DNA of 36,120 bases from Betaproteobacteria bacterium (lineage in GTDB: Bacteria > Pseudomonadota > Gammaproteobacteria > Burkholderiales > SG8-41), in assembly GCA_016202605.1 (NCBI GenBank), contig JACQOJ010000051.1, positions 1 to 36,120 of the forward strand. The letters run 5' to 3'. Both the position numbers and the translations under genes were made by a program. Positions 1-7,848 of the stretch are shown in pieces (the stretch's first letter is position 1; each line of letters starts with the position of its first letter). A model generated the notes under the pieces. It searched no databases and was not told the origin of the DNA. It was given only the letters and a program-made list of their open reading frames with translations.

Positions 1-169
1 CCTCCAGTCCTGCCGGCCCCGAGCGCAGATAGCGCTCGATCCACTTGTAGCCGGTCTTGCGGCTCACGTCATAGAGCTGGCAAAGCTCCGTGATCGAGAG
101 TGATTCGCGAAGGAAATCGGCGATGAAGTGGGTTCTCTGGTCCATAGGTGACGTTTGGCTCCACGGCAT
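1..169 (-). CDS. IS481-like transposase, N-terminal fragment cut by window edge
   Basis: The first 56 codons of a DDE transposase/integrase-type protein run off the left edge of the window. The N-terminus (MPWSQTSPMDQRT) followed by a helix-turn-helix stretch (ITELCQLYDVSRKTGYKW) is characteristic of IS481-type transposases, whose catalytic rve domain would lie further left and is not visible. The ATG at 169 has an AGGAGG Shine-Dalgarno sequence a few bases upstream. The ORF track misses it because it is truncated. Family assignment rests on recall of typical IS481 N-termini. Whether the element is intact cannot be judged here. Confidence 0.8.
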   Translation of the reverse strand, partial: MPWSQTSPMDQRTHFIADFLRESLSITELCQLYDVSRKTGYKWIERYLRSGPAGLE

Positions 170-205
170 GGGCACCTCCTTTGGTGCCCGTTAGTATCCA
201 CAAAC

Positions 206-250
206 TGTTACCCATGTCCCTGGACTAAAATGTTACCTATGTGTCCGGAC
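206..250. repeat. IS end: two imperfect 20-bp direct repeats
   Basis: TGTTACCCATGTCCCTGGAC (206-225) and TGTTACCTATGTGTCCGGAC (231-250) match at most positions and start 25 bp apart. They lie just upstream of the transposase start. Duplicated short motifs of this kind are usual at IS ends as transposase-binding sites. The exact outer boundary and any target-site duplication cannot be defined without the other end. Confidence 0.55.
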
Positions 251-361
251 CGTACCGCTGCCGAACCTAACAGGAGCCTTCAGCGCGCTCAGCTTAGCAG
301 CGTGGCGTTCGTAATTTACCCTTCACTTCCGTGCGAACTCGCGATTTCCCCTGATCGGCAA

Positions 362-940
362 CTATGCGCGAAGATCGAATGCGGTATGGTGGAACGTGTA
401 GTCACCGACTACCCGCTCCCCGCCTGCATCGACTGCCACCAACCGCACGCGATGTTGATGTGACGGCATCAGGCGAAGCCGTGCAGTATTCGGCGTCAAC
501 ACGACTTCGCCGCTCGCTGCGTTGAACGGGATATCGTGAAAGACTTCCGCGGCTGCGTCGGTCGAGGGGTAGACAATGGCATCCAGACGACTCACGCCCG
601 CGAGCGGTGCTTCCAGGCGCGCGACGAGCATGTCATCCTCTGGCGCAACGGTGCAGTTCACGCTGCCGTTGCGGGCTACCCGGTACTCGCGCAAGCGCAC
701 GCCCTGCTCGGCCAGGTCCTTGACGAAAGCATCCGCGACGAACGCGCGCACCGCGCCCTCGCGGAACGCAGCCCGAATCCCGCGGGCAAGCCCGACGAGC
801 TCGGCGAGCCTCTTGCTGCACTCGCCGCATCCGAGGAGGTGCTCATCGATTCGCGCTTCGGCGGTGTCGTCGAGCTCTCCGAGCCAGTATTCGATGAGTG
901 CCGCAAGCGCGATCGGAGCATTGCAGGCCGGGCCAGTCAT
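362..940 (-). CDS. Zinc-finger-type anti-sigma factor (ZAS-like)
   Basis: A 192-residue protein directly downstream of an ECF sigma factor gene. Near the N-terminus it carries H-L-L-G-C-G-E-C, an exact HxxxCxxC motif as in ZAS anti-sigma factors such as RsrA and ChrR, which bind zinc and can respond to redox stress. No transmembrane helix is evident, so it is probably cytoplasmic. The C-terminal ~120 residues are a predicted beta-rich region I do not recognise. The track starts at 967, inside the sigma gene. I prefer the ATG at 940 because it lies 2 bases after the sigma stop and has GGAAGG upstream, giving tight translational coupling. Role as sigma inhibitor is inferred from motif plus position. 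Confidence 0.8.
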   Translation of the reverse strand: MTGPACNAPIALAALIEYWLGELDDTAEARIDEHLLGCGECSKRLAELVGLARGIRAAFREGAVRAFVADAFVKDLAEQGVRLREYRVARNGSVNCTVAPEDDMLVARLEAPLAGVSRLDAIVYPSTDAAAEVFHDIPFNAASGEVVLTPNTARLRLMPSHQHRVRLVAVDAGGERVVGDYTFHHTAFDLRA

Positions 941-942
941 GG

Positions 943-1515
943 TCAGGCTTGCCTTCCGATCACACAATCGCGCAGGCGCTCCAGCCCGCGATGCCGTATG
1001 ACACGCACGTTGCCCGCAGCCAACCCCAGTGCCTCCGCCACTTCGCCAGCCTGCTTGTCTTCGTAAAACGTCATCACTAGGACCGCGCGTTCCCGCTCCG
1101 ACAGTCGGTCAAGGCATTGCGCAAGCCGCTCACGATCAAGCCGCGGAACGGCAGACGCGTCAGCAATCGAGATGTCGCCCCCGAATTGCTGCAGCAAGCG
1201 CTCGCGTCGCGCGTGCCCCCGCCGCAGATCGAGCACCACCATACGGCACGCTCCAAATACGAATGACACTACCCGTTCGGTTTCCCGAAGCCCTCCTGCC
1301 CGCAATTTCTCGATTGTCATCAGCAACACCTGCTGCACCAGGTCCGCCGCGGCCTGCTCATCGCGCAAATGCCGGAGCCCGTAGAGGCGTACCCGCGGCG
1401 CAAGGCGGCGATATAACTCGGCCTCCGCCTCGCTTGCCAGGCCCGGCCCGGCTTCCACGATACGGCGCGCCAGAATCGCATCCTCGTCCAGCCGATCGAT
1501 GGGCAGGTTCTCCAT
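943..1515 (-). CDS. ECF-family RNA polymerase sigma factor
   Basis: A 190-residue sigma-70 family protein of extracytoplasmic-function size. Region 2 is seen around residues 30-85 (YRRLAPRVRLYGLRHLRDEQ, then DLVQQVLLMTIEKL). Region 4 follows (LSERERAVLVMTFYEDKQ, then GNVRVIRHRGLERLRD), with a helix-turn-helix for the -35 element. The track start at 1590 would place an inverted repeat inside the gene. The internal ATG at 1515 (MENLPIDRLDED) fits family length better, although its ribosome-binding site is weak. It is followed 2 bp later by the anti-sigma gene and is divergent from the metallo-beta-lactamase-fold gene at 1609, a plausible regulatory target. Confidence 0.9.
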   Translation of the reverse strand: MENLPIDRLDEDAILARRIVEAGPGLASEAEAELYRRLAPRVRLYGLRHLRDEQAAADLVQQVLLMTIEKLRAGGLRETERVVSFVFGACRMVVLDLRRGHARRERLLQQFGGDISIADASAVPRLDRERLAQCLDRLSERERAVLVMTFYEDKQAGEVAEALGLAAGNVRVIRHRGLERLRDCVIGRQA

Positions 1516-1550
1516 CAAGAGAGAATACCGCCAATGCCCATCGACAGGAA

Positions 1551-1577
1551 GTGTAACGAATTGCCTTCCCGTTACAC
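1551..1577. promoter_or_regulatory. 8-bp inverted repeat between sigma gene and MBL gene
   Basis: GTGTAACG (1551-1558) and CGTTACAC (1570-1577) form a perfect inverted repeat with an 11-bp spacer in the divergent intergenic region. TGTAACG resembles the -35 element used by some ECF sigma factors, and it occurs here on both strands. I do not find a convincing -10 at normal spacing on either strand, so it could equally be an operator. Confidence 0.45.
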
Positions 1578-1608
1578 ATCCTGCCGTCATTCAACAAGGA
1601 GATCGCGC

Positions 1609-2334
1609 ATGATTACGAACCGAGAGTCCGGTACCAATATTTTCGAGATTGCGCCGGACATCTACCGAATCAATACTCCGGTGTGCATTCCGGGCGGTCC
1701 GGACCGCTTCAACTTCAACCAGTACCTGGTCGTAGACGAGGAACCGCTCCTGTTTCACACCGGGCCGCGCAAGATGTTTGCGGTCGTGCGCGAGGCAATC
1801 GAGCGCGTGATGCCGATCGGGCAACTGCGCTACATCGGGCTGTCGCACTTCGAGGCCGACGAATGCGGGGCGATGAACGAGTTTCTTGCCGTGGCACCCC
1901 GCGCCGTTCCGCTGTGCGGGCACATCGCGGCAATGGTATCGGTGAATGACGTCGCCGACCGCCCTGCGCGCGCGCTGGCTGATGGCGAGATGCTGGTGCT
2001 CGGCAAACATACGATGCGCTGGTTCGACACGCCGCACATGCCCCACGCCTGGGAGTGCGGCCTGATGATGGATACGGAAACGCGCACGTTCTTTTGCGGC
2101 GATCTTTTCACCGAGGGCGGCCCGGGAGATCCTCCGGTCGCCGAATCCGACATCCTGGGACCGAGCGAGGCTTTTCGCGCTCATATGGATTACTACGCCC
2201 ATGCGCCGGACACGACGGGAACGCTTGCGCGCCTTGCGGAACAGCGCCCGACGACGCTTGCCCGCATGCATGGCAGCGCCTGGCGCGGCGATGGGGCGGT
2301 TCTGCTGCACGCCCTGGCGACTGCACTGAAGTGA
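1609..2334 (+). CDS. Diiron-type (ODP) metallo-beta-lactamase-fold protein
   Basis: A 241-residue metallo-beta-lactamase-fold protein of the flavodiiron/oxygen-binding (ODP) type. Candidate metal ligands in order are SHFEADE (His, Glu and Asp as in HxExD), CGHIAAM (His), CGDLF (Asp) and MHGSAW (His). The usual second His after the Asp in HxExDH is Glu here. No flavodoxin or rubredoxin domain is attached, so this is a stand-alone MBL domain that may bind O2, NO or peroxide at a diiron site. The start is the ATG at 1609 with AAGGAGA upstream, not the track's 1534. It is divergent from the ECF sigma/anti-sigma pair, which suggests a redox-responsive unit. Confidence 0.8.
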   Translation: MITNRESGTNIFEIAPDIYRINTPVCIPGGPDRFNFNQYLVVDEEPLLFHTGPRKMFAVVREAIERVMPIGQLRYIGLSHFEADECGAMNEFLAVAPRAVPLCGHIAAMVSVNDVADRPARALADGEMLVLGKHTMRWFDTPHMPHAWECGLMMDTETRTFFCGDLFTEGGPGDPPVAESDILGPSEAFRAHMDYYAHAPDTTGTLARLAEQRPTTLARMHGSAWRGDGAVLLHALATALK

Positions 2335-2535
2335 TGTCTGTGCGGGAGTCCGCAAGCGTTAGGGCAGTGTCGGCGCGCTGCTCCTCCGACCATCAACACC
2401 GCAGTCCGGAGATCCGCACGCTCGACTGACGGCTCCTGGCCGTTTGCTGCCGGATGAGTCATCTTCCGGGCTCGGTTATACTGGGTCGCCGCGCCCGCGA
2501 ACGTTTGCGCGGCGGATCGAATTCGGAGATGGGCG

Positions 2536-3420
2536 ATGGAACTGAAACGGTTGGGACCAGGATTCGTCGCTGAGGTGCGGGGTGCCGGACTCGTTGACGT
2601 CGCGCGAGACAATGCAATCTATCGTTTGGTACGCGCCGCATTCGAGGAGCATTCCGTTCTTGTTTTTCGCGACCGGAAGATCACCGACGAACTGCAGGTC
2701 GCGTTTTCGCGGCGCTTCGGGCCGCTCGAGACCGCCAAGGCCGCCTCGCTGGGGGAAGGCACCCCGTTCAGCATACTGACCAACATCGATCGGGCGACCG
2801 GGACGCTGGTGCCGCCGGATCACAAGGAGGCTTTGCGCGCTCGCGCCAACCAATTGTGGCACACGGACAGCTGTTTCAAGGTGCCCCCCGCGCTCGCTTC
2901 GGTGCTGTCCGCGCGCGTGATCCCGCGGACGGGAGGTGAGACCGAGTTTGCATCGCTGCGCGGTGCCTGGGAGCGCCTGGCGGGGCCGATGCAAGCGCGT
3001 CTGGCCAACGCTTATGCGTGGCACGACTACGCGCATTCACGCGGCAAGATTGCGCCTCACCTCGCGTCGGACCGTGAAAAGACTGCGCTACCGCCCGTGT
3101 GCTGGCGCATACGCTGGCGTAACCCGGTGAACGGCCGGGATGCACTGTACATCGCTTCCCATACCTATGCGATCGAAGGCATGCGCAGGGACGAAGCGCA
3201 AGCCCTGCTCGGCGATCTCATCGGCCATGCCACTGCGCGGGGCCAGACTTATCTTCACCGATGGCAGGCAGGGGACGTCATCATGTGGGATAACCGGGCC
3301 GTACTGCACCGTGGCCGTCCCTGGCCGGACAACGAACCCCGTCACATGGTGCGCACGACGATCACGGCCACGGACGCCGACGGCCTGGCCGAAATGTGGC
3401 CGGTGCAAGGCGCGGCCTGA
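2536..3420 (+). CDS. TauD/TfdA-family Fe(II)/2-oxoglutarate dioxygenase
   Basis: A 294-residue member of the TauD/TfdA family, which hydroxylates substrates using Fe(II), O2 and 2-oxoglutarate. The iron triad is visible as WHTDSCF (His and Asp of HxD) and the distal His in NRAVLHRGRPW. The Arg of RHMVRTTI would bind 2-oxoglutarate. Length matches the family. The ATG has GGAG upstream. Family members act on taurine, 2,4-D and other sulfonates or ethers; nothing here fixes the substrate. The gene stands alone, with a ~170-bp gap before the convergent gene at 3591. Confidence 0.9.
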   Translation: MELKRLGPGFVAEVRGAGLVDVARDNAIYRLVRAAFEEHSVLVFRDRKITDELQVAFSRRFGPLETAKAASLGEGTPFSILTNIDRATGTLVPPDHKEALRARANQLWHTDSCFKVPPALASVLSARVIPRTGGETEFASLRGAWERLAGPMQARLANAYAWHDYAHSRGKIAPHLASDREKTALPPVCWRIRWRNPVNGRDALYIASHTYAIEGMRRDEAQALLGDLIGHATARGQTYLHRWQAGDVIMWDNRAVLHRGRPWPDNEPRHMVRTTITATDADGLAEMWPVQGAA

Positions 3421-3590
3421 CGCGCCGGTCACCGGTTAGATGCGCGTACCTCGATTTGGCCGAAGTGCTCGAGCACCAGCGATCGCATACTGAACAGGAC
3501 ATTGGTTTACCCCGTAGTCCAACCGAAGCGAATACGCCGGCGCTCTTACCTGTACTGATCCTGAAATGTGCCTGCGATGACCCCTGAACT

Positions 3591-4418
3591 TCACCCGTTG
3601 CGTCGCCTAAGGGGCTTGGGTGCGCCGGGTGCCGGATAGACATCGGGCCCGTAATGTGCCCGGATGCGATCGAGGAATTCGCCCGTGGGCGGCGCATAGG
3701 CGAAACGCTTGCTGATAAAGCGCCCGGTAAGGATTCTCAACTTCACTGCCATTTCGGCCATCTTTATCAGCTCGAAAATCCCGTTCACGACGGGGGAGCC
3801 GCCGAGTTCGAAGAGGCCCGCCTCGGTGATGAAGACGCCGATCTCCCCGCCCGCAGGGATGATGACTTCAGCGCCCTTCGCCACCAGCTTTTCGGCGGCG
3901 GACGTGAATCGTACGATCACGTCCTTGCGCCGGGCTTCGTCCCGGAACGCTTTCCTGAGATCGAGCGGCGAGGTCTGCATCACTTCGATCCCGGAGAACT
4001 TCTGCCGCAGCCCGTAGCGGTCGACGTTCTCCATGAGCCGCGGGATCCATTTCTCGGCGATCGCCACGAGCCCGAAATTCGCGCCCATGATCGATGCGAC
4101 ATGCAGGGTGGTTTCGGAAAGGCCCAGCACCGGGATGTTGACCATTTCGCGCGCTTCGCGCAGTCCCGCATCAGTGATGTTCCCGATCAGGAACGCGTCG
4201 TAGCCTTCCTTCTCGGCCTGGATCGCGTTGTAGATGACTTCCCGGGTGTCGTGGTATTCGAGGAAGCGGAAATGCGCGCCGATGCCGGCGGCTTCCTTCA
4301 GGCCCTGGACGTGGACCGTGGTGCCCGGTTCGGCGGCGCGGCTGATCACCTTTTTCAGATCGGCCCCATAATCCAGGGTTTCCGCCTGCCGCGCGAGGCT
4401 TTGATACCACAGTCTCAT
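3591..4418 (-). CDS. Asp/Glu (hydantoin) racemase-superfamily protein without catalytic cysteines
   Basis: A 275-residue protein with the two-domain layout of the Asp/Glu/hydantoin racemase superfamily. In active enzymes two cysteines on opposite sides of the site remove and replace the alpha proton, typically in CxGDPG and GCxGM-like loops. Here the corresponding loops read IGNITDAGL (about residues 79-86) and PAGGEIG (about residue 188), and the whole protein contains no cysteine. It is therefore unlikely to be a classical racemase and may be another C-C bond enzyme or isomerase. It is 22 bp downstream of a Bug receptor gene on the same strand, so the two probably act on one imported ligand. 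AAGGA precedes the ATG. Confidence 0.75.
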   Translation of the reverse strand: MRLWYQSLARQAETLDYGADLKKVISRAAEPGTTVHVQGLKEAAGIGAHFRFLEYHDTREVIYNAIQAEKEGYDAFLIGNITDAGLREAREMVNIPVLGLSETTLHVASIMGANFGLVAIAEKWIPRLMENVDRYGLRQKFSGIEVMQTSPLDLRKAFRDEARRKDVIVRFTSAAEKLVAKGAEVIIPAGGEIGVFITEAGLFELGGSPVVNGIFELIKMAEMAVKLRILTGRFISKRFAYAPPTGEFLDRIRAHYGPDVYPAPGAPKPLRRRNG

Positions 4419-4440
4419 CTTTGTCCTTTTGTGCGGCGGG

Positions 4441-5409
4441 TCAGTCGACCTTGACGCCGGCGAGCTTGATGACTTTTGCGTTCAGTTCCCATTCCCGCCG
4501 GATCAACGCGGCGAATTCCCCGGGGCTGCTCCCCACCGGGTCGGCGCCGAGCGCCTCGATCCGCGACCGGGTCTCCGGTGCACTGACCGTCCTGACCATC
4601 ACCTCGCTCAAACGGGCGATGATGCGCTGCGGCGTCCCGGCGGGAGCAACCAGCCCGAGCCAACTGCCCGCTTCGAAGTCGGGCACGCCCGCCTCGCTCA
4701 TCGTCGGGACACCGGGCAGCAGCGGCGAGCGCCTGGCGCCGGCCACGGCGAGCGGCTGCATGCGCCCCGCCTTGATGTGCGCGAGGATCGGCGGGATTGA
4801 GTTCAGCGTCACGCTGACGCGCCCGGCGAGGAGATCGGTCACCGCTTGGGGAGCCCCTTTGTACGGCACGTGCGTAAAATTCACTCTCGCCGCGCTCTTG
4901 AACCGTTCCATCGCGAGATGATTGGCGGTGCCATTGCCGGCCGACGAGTAGTCGAGCTTGCCGGGCTCCGCCCGGGCCAGCGCGATCAACTCCTTGACCG
5001 ACCTGGCGCGAACCGAGGGATGGACGAGCAGAAGGAAGGGGCCCGTCGAGATCAGGCCGATCGGCGCGAAATCCTTGTGCGTGTCGTAGGGCACGTTCTT
5101 CGACACATGCGGGACGATCGTGAGCGCGCCGGGGCTGGTGAGGAACAGGGTGTAGCCATCGGGCGCCGCCCGCGCCACGAGTTCGGCGGCGATGCGCCCG
5201 CCCGCGCCGCCCCGGTTGTCGATGACGAGCGGCTGGCCGAGCAGTTCGGCCATGCCGGGGGTCACCGTGCGCGCGAGCACGTCCGGCGTGCCGCCGCCGG
5301 GCACGGGGAGTATCACCCGGATCGGCTTGTCGGGATAGGTTTGCGCCGCCGCAAGCGGTACAAGGAACACGAGCGCGAGACCGGCAACTACGCTGCAGAT
5401 GAATTTCAT
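4441..5409 (-). CDS. Bug/TctC-type tripartite tricarboxylate receptor (periplasmic)
   Basis: A 322-residue Bug-family solute-binding protein. An N-terminal signal peptide (MKFICSVVAGLALVFL, ending LAAAQT) directs export. The mature start YPDKPIRVILPVPGGG is the classic Bug signature, followed by NRGGAGG, ARAAPDGYTL, the HVPYKGAPQA loop and GVPTMSEAGVPDFEA. Bug proteins bind carboxylates, amides or aromatic acids in the periplasm, sometimes with TctAB transporters, none of which is present here. AGGAGGAG lies ahead of the ATG. It likely heads an operon with the racemase-like gene at 3591. Confidence 0.95.
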   Translation of the reverse strand: MKFICSVVAGLALVFLVPLAAAQTYPDKPIRVILPVPGGGTPDVLARTVTPGMAELLGQPLVIDNRGGAGGRIAAELVARAAPDGYTLFLTSPGALTIVPHVSKNVPYDTHKDFAPIGLISTGPFLLLVHPSVRARSVKELIALARAEPGKLDYSSAGNGTANHLAMERFKSAARVNFTHVPYKGAPQAVTDLLAGRVSVTLNSIPPILAHIKAGRMQPLAVAGARRSPLLPGVPTMSEAGVPDFEAGSWLGLVAPAGTPQRIIARLSEVMVRTVSAPETRSRIEALGADPVGSSPGEFAALIRREWELNAKVIKLAGVKVD

Positions 5410-5491
5410 GGACGTCTCCTCCTCGAACGGGCTGTGACTGGTTTACGTTACCGCGTCCGCCGATGCGAGGGACGCAACTGCCAGGGGATCC

Positions 5492-5626
5492 TTATTTCGG
5501 GGCGCCCGCACTGCCCATCTTCAAGTCTTGCTTCTTCAGCTTCTTCGCTCGCCTGGCTGCCTTCGCGAGGTGCTTTCTGATTTTCTGCTTTTTTCGCCTG
5601 GTCTTCAGCATCTGAGAGTGAGTCAC
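5492..5626 (-). CDS. Small, very basic protein of unknown function
   Basis: A 44-residue Lys/Arg-rich protein containing MLKTRRKKQKIRKHLAKAA. I prefer a GTG start at 5626 because GGAGGC sits 5 bases upstream; the track's longer versions (5725, 5750) start in unremarkable sequence. Short basic proteins with similar MLKTRRxK cores occur in many proteobacterial genomes as hypotheticals, by recall. No domain, signal peptide or membrane segment is seen. It may bind nucleic acid, judged only from charge. It could be non-coding, although the codon pattern looks plausible. Confidence 0.5.
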   Translation of the reverse strand: MTHSQMLKTRRKKQKIRKHLAKAARRAKKLKKQDLKMGSAGAPK

Positions 5627-5832
5627 TGGCGCCTCCGGTTGATGAACTATTGAATCGCACGCCAGTTTGCCGCGTTTTTGCGTTCTTGGCCAATCCACGT
5701 CGGGACTGCGGAAACGGGAAAACAAATGGCGCCAGAGATCTCGACGACAAGGATCGGAGTCTCCAATGGTGTTGGTAAAATACCCCGCCCTCCCACTACC
5801 ACACTTTGAAGGTTACCCGGTTCGCGATCACG

Positions 5833-6834
5833 ATGATTACAGCACTGGTTTCAAAGCAGTTCATCGCCCGGTTCGGCGATGATTTCAAGGCCGTCGCCGG
5901 GCGTGCCGGCAAGGCCGTCCGGTTCATGACGCTGCCCGAGGCGCCGGGCGCGCGCTTGTCGCGGGCCGATTGCGCGCGCATCGACTGCATTTTTCTGGAC
6001 CGCGACATGCGTTTCAACAAACCGCTCTACGCCGCCTACGAAGACGCGGTAAAGGCGGCGCACAACGTCAAGTGGATCCACTACACCAGCTCCGGCATCG
6101 GCCAGCAATTCTTCGCTTCCGAGCTCGATGCCAGAGGCGTCACGCTCACCAGTTCCACCGGGTCGAACGCCGAGCCGGTGGCGCAGACCGGATTTACGGG
6201 GCTCCTCATGCTCGCGCGCGGCTTTCCCTCGTATATCCAGGACCAGCATCGGCACGAGTGGCGCCCGCTGCGCGGCGCGACGCTGCCCGACGATCTGCGC
6301 GGCCAGACGCTCCTGCTGATCGGCGTCGGCGCGGTCGGAATGGTCTTCGCGGGCTATGCGCGAGCTTTCGGCCTCAAGGTGATCGGGGTGCGCCGCAGTT
6401 CGCGAAAGCCCTCTGATCCTGTCGACGAGCTGCATCCACCTTCACGGTTACCCGAGCTGCTGCCGCGCGCCGACTGGATCGTGATCGCCTGCCCGCTCAC
6501 CCGGGAGACGCGCAATCTTCTCGATGCCGATGCGTTCAGTTACATCAAGCAGGGTGCGCGGCTCATCAACATCGGGCGCGGCGAAGTGGTCGACGAAGCG
6601 GCGATGATCGGGGCGCTCCGCAGCGGCCGTCTCGCCGGCGCCGCGCTCGACGCACACGCGCAGGAGCCGCTTCCCGCGGATTCGCCGCTGTGGGACCTGC
6701 CCAACGTCATCGTCACGCCGCACAACGCCTCCGCCTCCAAGGGCAACGAAAAGCGCTGCGCCGAGATGTTCATCGCGAACCTCGGACACTGGCTGCGCGG
6801 GGAGCCCATGTTCAACGTGCAGCGCGTGGCGTAA
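5833..6834 (+). CDS. D-2-hydroxyacid dehydrogenase (NAD-dependent)
   Basis: A 333-residue member of the D-isomer-specific 2-hydroxyacid dehydrogenase family, which interconverts 2-keto and D-2-hydroxy acids. A Rossmann motif GVGAVG lies within LLLIGVGAVGMVFAGYARAF. The catalytic set is visible as the Arg of LINIGRGEVVDE, the Glu of AHAQEPLP and the His of VTPHNAS. The N-terminal half is less conserved, as is usual. The track begins at a TTG (5806); I chose the ATG at 5833, though neither has a strong Shine-Dalgarno. It is followed 34 bp later by the bicupin gene, so co-transcription is likely. Confidence 0.88.
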   Translation: MITALVSKQFIARFGDDFKAVAGRAGKAVRFMTLPEAPGARLSRADCARIDCIFLDRDMRFNKPLYAAYEDAVKAAHNVKWIHYTSSGIGQQFFASELDARGVTLTSSTGSNAEPVAQTGFTGLLMLARGFPSYIQDQHRHEWRPLRGATLPDDLRGQTLLLIGVGAVGMVFAGYARAFGLKVIGVRRSSRKPSDPVDELHPPSRLPELLPRADWIVIACPLTRETRNLLDADAFSYIKQGARLINIGRGEVVDEAAMIGALRSGRLAGAALDAHAQEPLPADSPLWDLPNVIVTPHNASASKGNEKRCAEMFIANLGHWLRGEPMFNVQRVA

Positions 6835-6868
6835 ATTCGGAATCATCCACATCCACACGAGGATTGCC

Positions 6869-7726
6869 ATGTCTCTCAAGTATCCCCTGGTGCACGTCGA
6901 CGACGTCCGTCCCGAGAACATGAAGGAGGGAGAGGGCTGGGCCATCTCCGAGTTTCGCCTTCCCATCTCCGGCAGAAATGGAAGCTCGACGACGATCTTC
7001 CATTCCATCTTCCGGCCCGGTTCGACGCACGCGAAGCACCTTCACCGCAACTGCGACGAGATTGCCGTCTACCTGAAGGGCCATGGCGTCGTCGGGCAGG
7101 GAAACGAGCGCACCGAGGTCCGTCCCGGTCACTGTCGCCTCATGCCCAAGGGCTCGGAGCACTTCTTCTTCAACGAAACGAAGGACGAGGAGGGCCTCGT
7201 CATCGGGTTCTACGTCGGGGCGAGGAGCGTGGAAGACACCGGCTACGAGTTCCGCGGCGCCGTGACCGAAGCCGATCTCAAGATGCCGCGGGCGAAGACG
7301 CTGAGTGGCGGCATTCTGGTCCACATCGACGACGTGACACCCGCGCGAATGAACGTCGAGGACGGCTGGAGCATCACCGACTTCCGCATCCCCATCGGCC
7401 GCCATAACGGCAGCCCCACCACCCTCTTCTGGGCGAAGTTCATGCCCGGCGCCATCCACAAGAAGCACCGGCACGAGAGCTGCGATGAGATCTACTACGT
7501 GATCCGCGGCCACGGCCTGGCGGGCGCGGGCCCGGACCGTGCCGAGGTGCGCGGCGGTCATGTCCACTACGTCCCCAAGGGCGTCGAGCACTTCATGTAC
7601 AACCTGAGCACGACCGAGCCCTTGGAAGCGATCGGCATCTACATCGGCGCGGGCAGCGTCGAGGAGACGGGCTATGTCTTCACGGGAGAAATGACCGAGG
7701 CGGACATCCAGGCCAGGACGGCGTAG
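6869..7726 (+). CDS. Bicupin (two tandem cupin domains)
   Basis: A 285-residue protein made of two clearly homologous cupin halves of ~140 residues. Each half repeats the same order: (L)VHxDDV, an N-G-S strand, a His-x-x-His metal motif (KHLHRNCDEIAVYLKGHG and KKHRHESCDEIYYVIRGHG), PKGxEHFxxN, and VEDTGY/VEETGY followed by VTEADL/MTEADI. The retained His/Glu sets suggest that both halves can bind a divalent metal. Bicupins include oxalate decarboxylases and dioxygenases, but no specific activity is identifiable. GAGGA lies upstream of the ATG. It probably forms a unit with the hydroxyacid dehydrogenase. Confidence 0.85.
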   Translation: MSLKYPLVHVDDVRPENMKEGEGWAISEFRLPISGRNGSSTTIFHSIFRPGSTHAKHLHRNCDEIAVYLKGHGVVGQGNERTEVRPGHCRLMPKGSEHFFFNETKDEEGLVIGFYVGARSVEDTGYEFRGAVTEADLKMPRAKTLSGGILVHIDDVTPARMNVEDGWSITDFRIPIGRHNGSPTTLFWAKFMPGAIHKKHRHESCDEIYYVIRGHGLAGAGPDRAEVRGGHVHYVPKGVEHFMYNLSTTEPLEAIGIYIGAGSVEETGYVFTGEMTEADIQARTA

Positions 7727-7761
7727 CGGTTCCGCCGCACAACGCGTCCGAACATCAGGAT

Positions 7762-7804
7762 CGAGTGAGCCAACGGTCGATAGACATGTCCTCCGGCTCA
7801 CTCG
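7762..7804. terminator. 10-bp inverted repeat between convergent genes
   Basis: CGAGTGAGCC (7762-7771) and GGCTCACTCG (7795-7804) are perfect inverted repeats around a 23-bp spacer, followed on the + strand by a T-rich stretch. The element lies between the convergent bicupin and FAD-oxidoreductase genes. It could act as a bidirectional terminator, but the loop is long and there is no uninterrupted T-run, so this is tentative. Confidence 0.35.
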
Positions 7805-7848
7805 CGTAGATTTTCTTCTCGTTATTCGCCACCTGAAAATCAACCCCG

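Noticed and set aside
1516-1590. Longer start for the ECF sigma factor
   Set aside because: It would put the 8-bp inverted repeat inside the coding region and add an N-terminus not typical of ECF factors.
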